From Membranipora membranacea (taxonomy: Eukaryota > Bryozoa > Gymnolaemata > Cheilostomatida > Membraniporidae): a DNA stretch of 64,000 nucleotides. Position numbers and translations under genes: made by a program. The notes under the pieces are model-generated. The model was not told where the DNA came from. It worked only from the letters and a program-made list of their open reading frames with translations, and ran no database searches. Below, one piece after another: positions 1 to 11,500 of this stretch. The first letter of the stretch is position 1; every line of letters starts with the position of its first letter. The stretch covers positions 8,067,001 to 8,131,000 of the forward strand of contig OU612066.1 in NCBI GenBank assembly GCA_914767715.1, read 5' to 3'.

Positions 1-128
1 ACAATGCATTTCATCAAGAATAATAATCAAAAGAACTAATTTATGTGCGTATTCTATTAAAACAGAAAAAGCTTCTTAAACAAGCTAGATGACTGACAAT
101 TGATTTAAACTTATTGTTTTTATCCTAG

Positions 129-627
129 GTATTGTACTGCAATGGAATATGACCCTGACAAAAGCTCACGCGAAGATATCAACCTACCAGATATTTGGAT
201 ACAAGGAGAGAGCAGGTCCTCTACAAGGCAACGAATGGAAAAAGGTAAATGTCGATCAGACTCACTTCATTTTCCTTATTTGTGAAGGAATAACACTTTC
301 AATACCCTAAAGGTGACTCTGGTAGTCTCAATAACCACCGATTATTCAACCTTGAACATGTTTTGCGTTATGATTAAGAGTTATCATCCCACGGCATGTG
401 AGAACACAACCACATAATATGGCAGTAATATTTGAAAAAAGTGAATTCTTACAATGCTGGCTGTTTTCTATTTGCAGGTTGGAGACTTGAAAGCCTTACC
501 CTTACCTATGGCTTGTACTCTCACACAGTTCCAGACCGGACACACTTATCACTTTGCTGTTCGAGCGGTGGATGATCTTGGTAGAACTGGACCTTTTGGG
601 CCTCCCAAATCAACCAAACTGAAGTAA
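129..627 (+). CDS. ATF7IP: ATF7IP-like protein, C-terminal fibronectin type III domain (5' part outside window)
   Basis: Last two coding exons, 129-244 and 478-627, joined in phase 0 by a GT-AG intron. The 87 residues form a fibronectin type III domain. The core [14 protein letters not shown], followed by a [20 protein letters not shown]-like strand, matches the C-terminal domain of ATF7IP/MCAF as I know it. In that family the protein partners the H3K9 methyltransferase SETDB1 in the nucleus, and this C-terminal domain docks MBD1 and other silencing factors. The upstream exons with the SETDB1-binding region lie before base 1, so the gene is partial. The stop TAA is at 625-627. The gene converges tail-to-tail on the Maelstrom gene. 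The family call is strong; ATF7IP versus ATF7IP2 cannot be separated. Confidence 0.85.
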
Positions 628-979
628 ACAAACACGGAGGAAAAGGGTCTTTGACAAGATCAAGCGGAACCTTAAAAGTCGTTCAAATTATTGAAGTTTT
701 CCCAGTAATTTTTTTCTCACAACTTATCGAAATCAGATGAGAATGATGTCACAAAACACTCTAGGAAATTTTTTTACATGTCAGCCAAACATTTTAGAAG
801 TTTAAGAGACTCAAAAATTCCTCTCTGTCACATGAAATTTTTCAGCTGATGGTTTTATCCGATCACATGTAAACCTAATGGTCAGTTCTTGCTGTTTTTG
901 AAGCTCTTAGACTAGCACAAAACTCTGTAAATACTGTGAGATATGCATTTATCAAAGTGAATATTCTGTGTATTAGTAA

Positions 980-985
980 AATAAA
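980..985 (+). promoter_or_regulatory. Polyadenylation signal AATAAA for the ATF7IP-like gene
   Basis: A canonical AATAAA lies about 350 bases after the stop codon on the same strand. It gives a 3' UTR of plausible length before the convergent Maelstrom gene. Confidence 0.5.
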
Positions 986-1751
986 CGAAAATATTGAAGA
1001 GTTCCCCTCAATCTATTTGGCCTCAATCAGAGGCATCTAAAACCTTTTGCTTGCTATTATAGAATAACTCTGCTAAAATTTCAAAAGCAAGCATGACATT
1101 GATGTGAGTGATACTTGTAGATATAAGTTTTCACAGACGAAACATAATGGGATTCATCGTGGATAGTTATTAGGCAGTGTATTTTAGTTCTTTTGTATTA
1201 GGTATGTGAGAAGTGTACATATTTGGTGTGTGTCATCTGTACATTTAGCACCAGACAGCATTACAATATTATTTACTCCATGCGCTGCCTCTTCCTCTAC
1301 CAGCACCTGCAAAAAAGGAACATAGCATCATCATCTAGCATAACCAATTGTTTTAGTTATGAATTTTCTTTTCCTTCTTTCTGCCCTTTTTATGCGCAAA
1401 AAAAGACACAAATATTAAACAAAGCGTGTTATAGTCGGGCAGTTACTTTTATTAGGATAAAGCATTGAATTCCATATCTGGAATAGCATCATTAGTTTTC
1501 TTTTGCAAAACAAAGGGCTTGCAAAAATCCCTAGTAGCAATCTAGAAATGCCCTAATCATCGACACTGTATGGGGTATAATTACCGTTTGCAATTTTGTA
1601 AACAAGACAATTTCTCAGGCTAATTATTCATGCTACTAGGGACAGCCAATCAGATAACAGTCAGATGGGTCCCTGTGTTTAGTGTCCTAACCGCATAACG
1701 CCATGATACTATTTCCATTCTAAGAGAAGAATCTAATTCAGTGGGATAAAG

Positions 1752-1827
1752 TTATGTAAGATTTGCATGGTGAAAAACTTCAATGCTCGTGTGGGCATGA
1801 ATTTTTCACCGTGCAAATCTAACATAA
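1752..1827. repeat. Imperfect hairpin, MITE-like
   Basis: Arms around 1752-1777 (GATTTGCATGGTGAAAAA inside) and 1805-1827 (TTTTTCACCGTGCAAATC inside) are reverse complements with few mismatches, separated by about 28 bases. It may be a small foldback element remnant; no target duplication was identified. Confidence 0.5.
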
Positions 1828-2296
1828 ATTTATCATAAGTAAGTAACTAGCTGACTGACTTTAACTTGCATTGGTGTTTGGTCTAAATATTTACCTCTCA
1901 TTGATAGGGATGGAAAATTATCTTCCAACACTAGGGTGTCTGTTTGAGGCGTACCTACAAAAAATAAAAAGGTTTGAATCCCACTCTAGGTGTAGAGGAA
2001 TGCTATCTAGGTTCACGCTCAGAGTTAAAATTCTGATATGAACCATTGTATCTGCACCACATCGTCCTAAATAATCCTCCTCAAAGACGATTATCCTGCC
2101 TTTTATCAAAATATCATGACGCCATGACATGGCAACATGATGAAACCAATATTTTCAGAATCAGTGTTCGATTAGCTTTCCAACGCTATATACAATGTCG
2201 AATTCGGTCAGGGTGGTATCATGACATTAAAACAAGATTACATTTTAAGGCTGATTCAACACGTTGGTGATGATTTTTGATGAATACCAATGAAAT

Positions 2297-5200
2297 TCAA
2301 ATAGTTGAAAAATCACGAAAAATAATAGCAATGAATGAACTCTCTCCAACAGTTGACATACCCCAGCCAGAGGGTGCCTGAGTCTGAAATCCAGATTCTA
2401 TTGCAGATCCATATGAAGCCTCCACATTAGAGAATGCTGGCGGAGCAGGGTTAAAACCAGGGGGAGGTTGATGACCCCCAAACCCAGGTGAAGGTCCTGA
2501 GCCTCTACCAGCAGGTCGAGTTGTTCTTGTTACACCACTCGGTTGAAATCCTTGTGGAATCTGGCTGGTCGGTACAGATCCGAATCCTGGAGGGGGAGCA
2601 CCATTATGTCTTTGTACAAACTCTGTGGGGAAACTAGCACCAGAGCGGGGAGGGGAGTGTCGAGGAGTCGCCAGAGGGGTAGCCAGTGGTGTAGCGAGTG
2701 GTGTAGCCAGTGGCGTAGCTAGAGGAGTAGCCATTGGTGTTGCTCGAGGAGTTGATGCAGGAGTAGTTGTTCTACTCCAGGAGCTTTGAGAGCGAGACGG
2801 AGGTAGCCATGTGGCTGATCGACCACGTGATAGGTCAACGTTCTTTGATGGCTCAGCTGTAAATGAGATCAGTTTATACATATTTATGGTAGTCAGAACA
2901 ACAACCCCAGCATTGTTTTTCAAACATGATAATATTATTTCACATAACATTACATACATGCTGCTTATCACAGCACAAACCTGCACAATCTTGGATCACA
3001 TTTATCACAAAATATGAACGTGGAATCTACTATGTTATCATACTTACTAGGTTCATCATCTGAGTCAGATTGGGGTGGGCTAGGGGCCCGAGTAGATGAT
3101 GCGCTCATTCTTGGTGCTAAAAAATAGAAATAGGGAGTAAGGCTGTTACATTATATCCACAGTGTTCTAACTTTGTCTTGTACCACATATTCCTACTACA
3201 ATATCATGTATTATTAAATACGGTATAATTATAGTTCATCAAACTGTACAAACCATACTGTCGACCTGTAAAACACTTGAGAGTTGTCCCCTCAGAAACA
3301 TAGAGAGGACAAATCTGAACGTGCAAAAACCCTCTCACTCAGTCCTGCCCATGCTCAATGTATCAACAATAAAGTTTTGTTAGATTGTGGGACTACAATT
3401 ATCTCAGTTTTACTCACACATAGCTGTATTAGGAGTAGAACTTCTCCAGGAAGTCTGTTGTTGATATCTAATATCAGTGGTTTTATTCCTGGCGTAATCA
3501 ATATCCGCAGCACCAGGTGGTCTGAATATGGGGGCAGGAGCGCCCATACGCGCAGCTAACATGGACTGTGTCTTCGGCATGTTAGCTGGCATCTTAAATC
3601 CCTGTAAAAATTAGGTTATTGTGTTACTTATTTTATTCTGTGACGAAGAATGAGTGGTTCACATGAGCAAGCAGTTCATAGCAGTTTCAGCGCCTTTCAC
3701 AATTAAATGATAGAAACAAGCAAGGAATCTGTTATCGTGATGAATCAGTTACCTGCTCAGAGGAAGACGATGAGGCGTAGCTGTTGTTTTGTGTTCTGTT
3801 CATGTTGCTGTTTTTCCTACTATTACTCATATTATCATTACCCCAGGAAGCCGCCGGTGTATCTACTGTAGTAAACTGAGGTCCTTTGGTAGCTGGAAGA
3901 TGAGTGTGTGGTTTGAGCTCATAGTCATAACAGGCTGTCATGGCATCGGCCAATGCAAAGCTGTAACAAAATGAGAAGTCTGGTCAAAATCTCTTCGGAC
4001 TATTACCGATATAGGGAACTAATAACGACCCTGATGAGCTGATATGGATGCCGTATGTGATAACATGGCTGTCCTCTATGAAGAAACGGATTTTTAAGTT
4101 AAGTTAAATTCCTCAGAATATTCAATAACTCCCACAGCTTGGATTTCATTGATCCAACTAATTTCAGATGATTTGATGCTAAAATGGTATATGCTTGAGT
4201 AGAGATGCTTACGCATATTTCCTGACGTTGAGCAAAGAACAGTATTTACATTCCAACTCTTCATGGAATTTACACTTGATGTTTCTGACATAGTCATGAA
4301 TGGTTGTGGTAAGCGCATCAAAGGCATAACCTTTACTTGGGGGCATTCCTTTACCGCTATGGTCGACCATGGCACAGAACAGCGACTCCAACTCATACAC
4401 CTACAAAATCGAGAATTTAATAATTCAATGTATTTAAATTTAATCGAATTCACCTGCTCTCCCCTGTATTCTTGTTACATCTAGGTACATTTTGGTTGAT
4501 ATCTCAACATATGATGGGAAAGGTGGTTAAAAAGCAAGCATAGATTTACCTTTATACTAGCAGCTCTTGGTCCCATTTGTGAGTAGTTTTTGATAAACTC
4601 TAGAGTGTAGTCCACTTTTTTCCAGTCTTCCCTGAGAGAGAATACGGGAGGGTAGCGTGGCAGCTCCCCGCCTGGATTTATGAAATTCTCTATACAGTTC
4701 TGCACAGAGAGATAATTATTAGTGGCATCTGGATGTCCTTCTACTGGTATCTGATGCTCTTCTGCACCTAAAAGTATACAGTGAACAAGGAGTTAAAACG
4801 GAGAGGCAAAGTATACAGTGAACAAGAATTTATGGATGGATGGGCAATAATTTCAACCAAGATATTAGAAACATGTGCCTATAAACAGAATTTTTTTTTA
4901 TAGTTTCAGACAAAAATATAAAGCTTGACCATCTTTGGCCATTTCATATTTCTTAGTTTTAAATCTTTCTGATTTGCAATCTAGTTGCCTTAGATTGCTG
5001 AAACAGCCCTTTGCTGCATAGGATTATTATGTAGTATTATACGTTCATATGCCGAACAGAACACATTATGCTACTAAGATACCATGTGCTATTTAGGAAC
5101 ATTTTTGTTGAGGATAGAACTCTGCGGTTTCCTATACAGAAAGCTGCTATGTACAAAAGAGGAGTAAATTTATGCTAGATCTTAGTTGAGTAGGTTGGGG

Positions 5201-7253
5201 GGTGACTACATGTGAACTAGCGCTAAATCTGCCAGGAAGTTAATATGATTCAATGAGGTTCAGAAAATGTTAGCCACACATAAATTTCAGTTTTTCAAGC
5301 AAATGAGAGAAGGCGAGCTCTTCCGCCTACAAATACTCCTTTAGGCAATGTGAGATTGTAGTGAAGCCACTGTCAGTAAATATGTCACTTAGTGTAACTT
5401 ACTTTTACTCATACACTCATATCTCATGCCTGGAGGTATAGCGCCAGGTTTGAGGAACTGATGATAGCACTTGATGATTCCGTCTTTGAGGGAGAACTGT
5501 ACCAGAGCCAGCTCCACAGGTAAATACTGTTCATCGGCTGTCTTACACAAACTCTGTACATCGATAAAATAAAACTTCTCCTCTGTTAGATCTAAAATAG
5601 AAAACTTTGTTGTGTATATTTTGAGCAGAAATGACAAGTGCAGGGTCACCATATATCATTTTAAAGAGCTCTTCTGCTTTCGTTTTCTGCAGGGGAGACA
5701 AACCCTGGAAAGACCCCTTCAGGACCCCATAAATTTTATGATTATGAGCATTCCAACGATACAAAGAAAAAGTACATCTATCATTTCTACTTGAATGTTC
5801 ATAATGGGCAATAAATACACTATTCTATGTTATAAATATAACGCGATATTGTCAATGATACAGAGTATAGTTGCCAAGTACATTGAATTGCCTATGACTT
5901 ATTGAATGATGGTAGCAGCTTCTACCCACAACAATAACCTGTCTTGACAAGCTTTGTGTGTTGGTGCAGTTTGGTATCCCAACCCACCATCGAACAAAAC
6001 TTTACAAACAATTATTACTACTCTGCGCTAAATAAGAACTGTACAAGTTATTACCTTCAGGCCATCTTCTCATCATCTCTCTCGACTCTTTCTCTCTGGC
6101 TTTCTCATACTCCGAGACTTCATCTCGCCTTAACTAATAGTAAAATATGTCTTTGATCATCTGAGGCTGTCTTAAGGTCATTGAAGAGAACAATGCAATA
6201 ATAAACATATAGAGAACATATCATCCTCTCTTGAGTACAGATACAGAGACTCGCTCTGCGCCCTATACCCATGACCACCAGAAACCTGACTACTTTTTAT
6301 ATTGAAGAATCAGAGGGGAAATTTGTACTGCATGTGGGGTGTGCAAACTTACAGTGGTATTTTTAACCCCGTTCCTCAAACGACCTGGCTAGGATAAATG
6401 GCGTGACAGTTTTAAATCAGGAATGACTGCTGGCACCGGACCTTAACCATTACTCATTTCAATATCGAATTAATTACTTGTGACATTATACGTGTTCAAA
6501 ATCAAGTTGGAAATCCAAGCATGATTGACCAACATTGGATTTTTGTGCTATTTGTTTATTCATTTCTTACAGTTTGAAGCGGTATTACTTAGGAGTGAGT
6601 ATTATGGCAGAAGATCAAGTATGATCCAATGTACCTGCGTTTGGAGTTGCTCCATCAACTGGCAGGCAAGAGGCTCTTGTGGGAGCAACTCCTAATACAA
6701 GGAAATTGGATCAAACATCATCTAGTATGGCACAGTGTTCTTTACTTACAGCGATCACATTTCCGAGGTTGTCTTGTCTTATATTGTCTCCCACCTGCCC
6801 TCTCATCCTTCGCTTATACTCCTTCGCCTGATTGTCATATATTTCCCTTTCTTTATCTGATAAGTTCTAATGAAAAATAATCCAGATGACTGTGAGTATG
6901 AGACTTGACCACCAATGATAGGCTGAAATTTTTCAAGTACCAATCTGACATACTTCTTAATTTACGTTCAGTAGCTACATATGGTGGTAATGGTAACGAG
7001 GATAATTAACAAAGTATGTTAACCAGGCTTTACCCTATTCCTGTAACCGAAGCACTTCACAGTGGTGGTCGAAAAGTTCAGAAAATCATGTTAGTTTATA
7101 ACATTCTTACAATACCTTGAAGCGGGGATGAGCTATAGCCACTACATCAGCCATACCTCCAGGGAATACACGACCCTCCCTCTTAAGCTCTGGCATGAGC
7201 GCCTGCATGTAGAAGTAGAATCCATTCTTCTGTTGCTTATTCTTCGCTGGCAT
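2297..7253 (-). CDS. MAEL: Maelstrom: HMG box plus Maelstrom domain, piRNA-pathway protein
   Basis: Eleven exons: 7253-7116, 6866-6750, 6133-6055, a short one near 5686-5650, 5591-5403, 4767-4550, 4400-4213, 3960-3753, 3601-3418, 3116-3048 and 2856-2297. All junctions keep phase except the acceptor of exon 4, which I could not fix. Residues 1-70 form an HMG box (FYFYMQALMPELKREGR, then the YKRRM helix). Exons 5-8 form the Maelstrom RNase H-like fold. The family's ECHC residues are present: Glu in LPVELALVQF (~150), then Cys and His in IKCKFHEE (~301, 304) and Cys in KYCSLL (~312). Maelstrom acts in germ-cell nuage and nucleus in piRNA transposon silencing. The predicted protein is ~660 residues against ~430 in human. 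The excess is a Ser/Pro/Gly/Arg-rich tail in exons 9-11 with an ATPL repeat. The final ~15 residues could be intron read-through. Confidence 0.93.
2665..2745 (-). repeat. 12-bp coding minisatellite (Ala-Thr-Pro-Leu repeats) in Maelstrom last exon
   Basis: About six 12-bp units on the minus strand encode ATPM/ATPL in tandem, with synonymous changes between units. The array sits in the disordered tail after the Maelstrom domain and is flanked by Ser/Arg-rich and PPPGF-type segments. Its length keeps the reading frame, so copy number may vary between individuals. Confidence 0.85.
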
Positions 7254-8546
7254 CTTTTTCTTGGAGCTAAAACATCGGAAACAATTTTGCTCTTTGGTAT
7301 ATGTAGCGCAAATAAACCCCAAGAACTGCTTAATTACCTCAAGTATTACTTTGGTACCATGGAAGTACTTAACATAGACAACATTGCAGAATCTTGTAGT
7401 GGCAACAAGAAATGTCAGTGACCCACCATTTATTATACCCGCTGCAAGAAGTGAGAGTTGAGGGGAAAATAGCATGCATAACGTAGGTACAATTCTAGCT
7501 ATTAATGATAAGCACTGGATTTTAGTTAATGACTTTGTAAGCAGCTCTAGCTTGTGAACCCACATGACTACATGAACCTACATATATATCATACCTATAG
7601 ATCATTAAGTCAACAATATTTGTAAAATATATAGCTTTACGTAGCAGTTTCATTTTGCAAGGAATCTAGAGCTGCTGGTCGGAAAAACTTATGTGATGTG
7701 TGTAGTGATCGGGATCCAAGCAGGGGAATATCATTTAATTGGCAGAATACTTTGCCCACTCACTCCAGATGCGTATTGTATACATGAAAGTAATGTATTA
7801 GTATCATATGCATAAAGATGATGTGCTTCTTTTGTTATGTACTTCACTAGGCCTATGTCAATAAGAGTACTGGGCCTACAGACCATCCTGTGAGTGACCA
7901 CTCAGAAACATCTATCTAAATCTTGGGTGGTTGATTCCCATACTAGACATAGACAAAATACAGATTTGAAAGCCCTACAGGCCCATGAGACCAAACTTAT
8001 TGTGAAACACCTATCTTAATCTCATTTAATTAATGTTTTTTTTCTTTTAAAAAAAATTATAAATTTTTTCCAAGAAAACTTATTTGAAAATAACTCATCA
8101 TCATTGATTGACTTCTGATTGCACAATTAGTGACAAATGTCGGCAGAAATAAGTGAGTGCAATGAACAACTTCATTGGTGAGAGGTCGCATACTGTCCTT
8201 GCTTATGCCTCTAATTTCTTTTTTTACCTCAAATTTCTTTAAATGGGCAATTCTCACTAAAATGATGATGATAAACTAAAATTGAGAGAAAAAGAAAAAA
8301 CTTGGGTTGAAGGTCATCTTAAGTTCATAGAAGGTTGGCTGATGATTGGACAAAATAATAGACTTGTTCAAAGTCCTTACTTGTGGTAAATAAAAGGAAC
8401 TATTTCTACATTACTCTGGCTCAGAGACAGGATTATGAACATTTCTCTGACCTATTAAATAGTAAACATTGACAACTCTGAGTCATAAGTTATTGGACTG
8501 GAATTAATATGGCCTGATCTCCTATCAGTCACATACAGTCATCAGG
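7254..8546. promoter_or_regulatory. Shared upstream region of divergent Maelstrom and lipase genes
   Basis: About 1.3 kb separates the two start codons, which point away from each other. It must contain both 5' UTRs and probably both promoters. I see no clear TATA box, CpG-rich stretch or additional coding exon. The TAAATTTTTT-rich segment near 8035-8070 is simple AT-rich sequence. Confidence 0.5.
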
Positions 8547-11500
8547 ATGGCTTCAAGTGATGATGCAGATGCTTTGGAAGCCTGCAGTGATGAAAATTAC
8601 AGAAGATCATTGTTATCTCTCCACAAATCTCTCAGGGAGGAAACAATCTACAATGTAGAACTGTATAAAAAGGGTTCAACTGTTCCTAACTCAAATGATC
8701 AGCTGATGTACAGTACTTTTTGTCAGCTCTATGACCACCTGGATAACATTGATGGTGTACTGCTAGATATATTGGATTTAGCACCTTACTATGATTTCAA
8801 AGATGTCAAAGCCAATGGCTACAGGAGTCTTGTACAGGTTACTCAAAGTTGCCTCACTCATTTGATGGCTTTGGTTAGGTACATTGCTGTAAACAGGGAC
8901 TCATATCTTTTTCGCATGCACCATTACATCAGAGAGCTGGAAAGCTATACAATGGCTCTTGGGCAGCTGCGCGATGTTCTGCGATACACACGTAAGTTGA
9001 TGGACTATAGTCCAAGAGGTCAACTCGTGCCATCAGAGGAGCTTTTAGACACAGCCGTCGCAGATGAAATTCAGATGGAGATGGACATGATTGACCAAGA
9101 ATGTTTTTATGGTCGCACCCTCGGGTTCCAGGTGAGGTTTTACCTGCAAAAATATTTGGGCTATAATAATTATGACGTGTGTTTGATTGAAAATATTTTT
9201 TGTATGGAATTTAACTAGTTCAGTGCATCAAACCCTGGGATCAGTCTTATATCTGTGATAATCGGGTCGAATGACCTTGTAAAAGTGCAGGTTACGTTAA
9301 ATGAACAGTCAATCTCAGTAATTACATTGCTTGTTCATATAAAATGCCTGTCTATAATTATTCTGAAAGCATTTACTTTTGTCTTATATCTATGTTCTTG
9401 ACGTTTCAGTATGCTGCGTCTTGTCGAAAGGCGTTTGAAGTTGTGCACATAGCATTAGCCTCATACAGTCACAACTACCTCACTAATACTTTGCCATATC
9501 TAAAGCTTGCCGGATCACTTCTTACCAGTGGGAGATACGTCATGAACCCTGAGCTTCGGGCAGAGAAGGTAAGTTATCATCAGTTTTTAGAAAAAAGTTC
9601 TATGGTGCTAGCTCATTTTGAATATACTTAGCAATCCATAATATATATCTCCAGTTTATCACTTCCAGTGCCTCATTTTTTATTGTATGACATCGCACTA
9701 TCATACCGGTGTAACGGTATCATGTGAAATGGCTGAACATGTCTAGCTCAGATGATCAATAAAACATGTCCGGCTTATGGCATCTATGGTTTCATCCTTC
9801 AGATAATGTGTGCATGTCACGAGTAGCCGCATACCAGCTGATTGATTTAATCATGGTGCGGTTGATGCACTTTATCAACTGAGTTAGGCAATAATATCTC
9901 AGAGATAATCGTACATTGCGGTGGACTTTGTACTGAGATAATTACAATAGTGTTCCTGATACTTGACATTATACAACACACTTTTTCCTATGGCTATTAT
10001 TGATCTTTCATAGCAAAGTTATGATGCCGGCTTCAATTGTTTCCATGTGACATCATTTCCAATGCCAGACAATCTTTCTAAGTAATAATTTTGATTCATC
10101 TGAAATGTAAGCATTCTGAGAATGAAACGCAAGTCTGACACCCCTGAATTTTTAACCGATAGGCCATTAGCGGCTCATGTAGGATTTCACTTGTTAGAAA
10201 CACATGGTCTCATTGCGTCCATGAAGTAAATATCATCATCGTATTGAGACCTATATAAATTGCCGCTCAGACATTCCAGGTTGTGGTTTGTCAGTTTTTC
10301 TGTCTGACAATTCAAAAAATCAAATTTGATATTCATTATTTTTATTGTTACAGGTTGTTGAGGTGACACTGAGCTGTAATATAGACTTCTGTAAAGCTTT
10401 CTGGAATCTGACTGAGACAGATCTGTTACACGTAAGTACGAGTACAGTCGTTAAACAAGAGACCATAGACTATGTGATAATGTATCAAAATAAACACGGG
10501 ATGGGCAACGGGCAGAACATATTTCAATTGCATAAAGTTTTAAATACGGCAATAATTGCTGTGATTGTACTTTGAAGTTTTCCAAAATAAAAGGCTTTGT
10601 AATCTTAAATTCAAAATTACTTTTTGTCAAGTTGAGTCTATTTCCATTCTGACACCAACATGCCGCAAATTGTCAGTAGAGTTGGGCAACAGCTAATTAT
10701 GAATTAATGAATGAATTAACTAGTTGTTTGTCAACCAGTATGTTTCAATTTTCCACAACAGATAATACAATCAATTGAATCGGTCCATTGTAATTCTTGT
10801 GGCGCTTTTGTGACTTATTCCAGATTATTTGTTAGCACAATAACAATAAAATCAAACTCAGTCACACCCACTCATGTTGACTTGCCCTTATTCTATGAGT
10901 CTGCTGATAGCCTAGAGTTCAACGCAATGACCCGTAATATTGCAACATTACTATGTAAGCCTCTTTATTTCTGTTTTTTCAGCATTTAGCATCTCTTGCC
11001 TTACCTGTAACCCCAGTAAATCACATATTCAGTATTGAGCCTCGGGATCTTGTCATGGAAACTTTATCAGGAGGGGAGGTCACCATTGCAGCCCCTACTG
11101 CTCACATAGGCCATCAGAAGCTCCAGATGAGAATTATGTCACAAAGCTTCAGAGTTGGAATGGTACGTGGATATTGACGTAGTAGATTCTGCTTGATTTA
11201 TCGCGGTCAGATGCAGGGTTGCTGGAATTTGGACTTGCCCTAAGCCCTATCAATTTTATCATCTTCCAACATAATACCATCAACAATTGACCAACATGCC
11301 AGGCTTTTTATGCAGCTCATATCATTGACATTGAAACATCCTTGTAACACTTTTGCAGCTGTTTCTAATAACATTTTATGCAGCAGATAAGTATTTGTTT
11401 ACTAGAAACTAAGTTCTTTTCTGTACTCTTGCCAGATAAAATGGCTTAATCAGCAAATACTACTACATTTTGACTTTTGATGACCAGAGTAGTTGCCAAT

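Larger units (their letters stand above)
628..2296. other. Intergenic region between convergent ATF7IP-like and Maelstrom genes
   Basis: This holds the ATF7IP 3' UTR up to roughly base 1000 and presumably the Maelstrom 3' UTR on the other strand. Short ORFs here have no recognisable domain. The only structure seen is an imperfect ~75 bp hairpin at about 1752-1827. Confidence 0.5.

Noticed and set aside
129-627. First considered as the C-terminal fibronectin domain of host cell factor 1
   Set aside because: The [14 protein letters not shown] and FAVRA...GRTGPF pattern fits ATF7IP and not HCFC1, whose domain has different core residues.
7107-7565. 152-codon minus-strand ORF extending upstream of the Maelstrom start
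   Set aside because: Only its last 46 codons, from Met at 7253, match an HMG box. The upstream part has no similarity, and the conserved MPAK/MPN-type start is at 7253.
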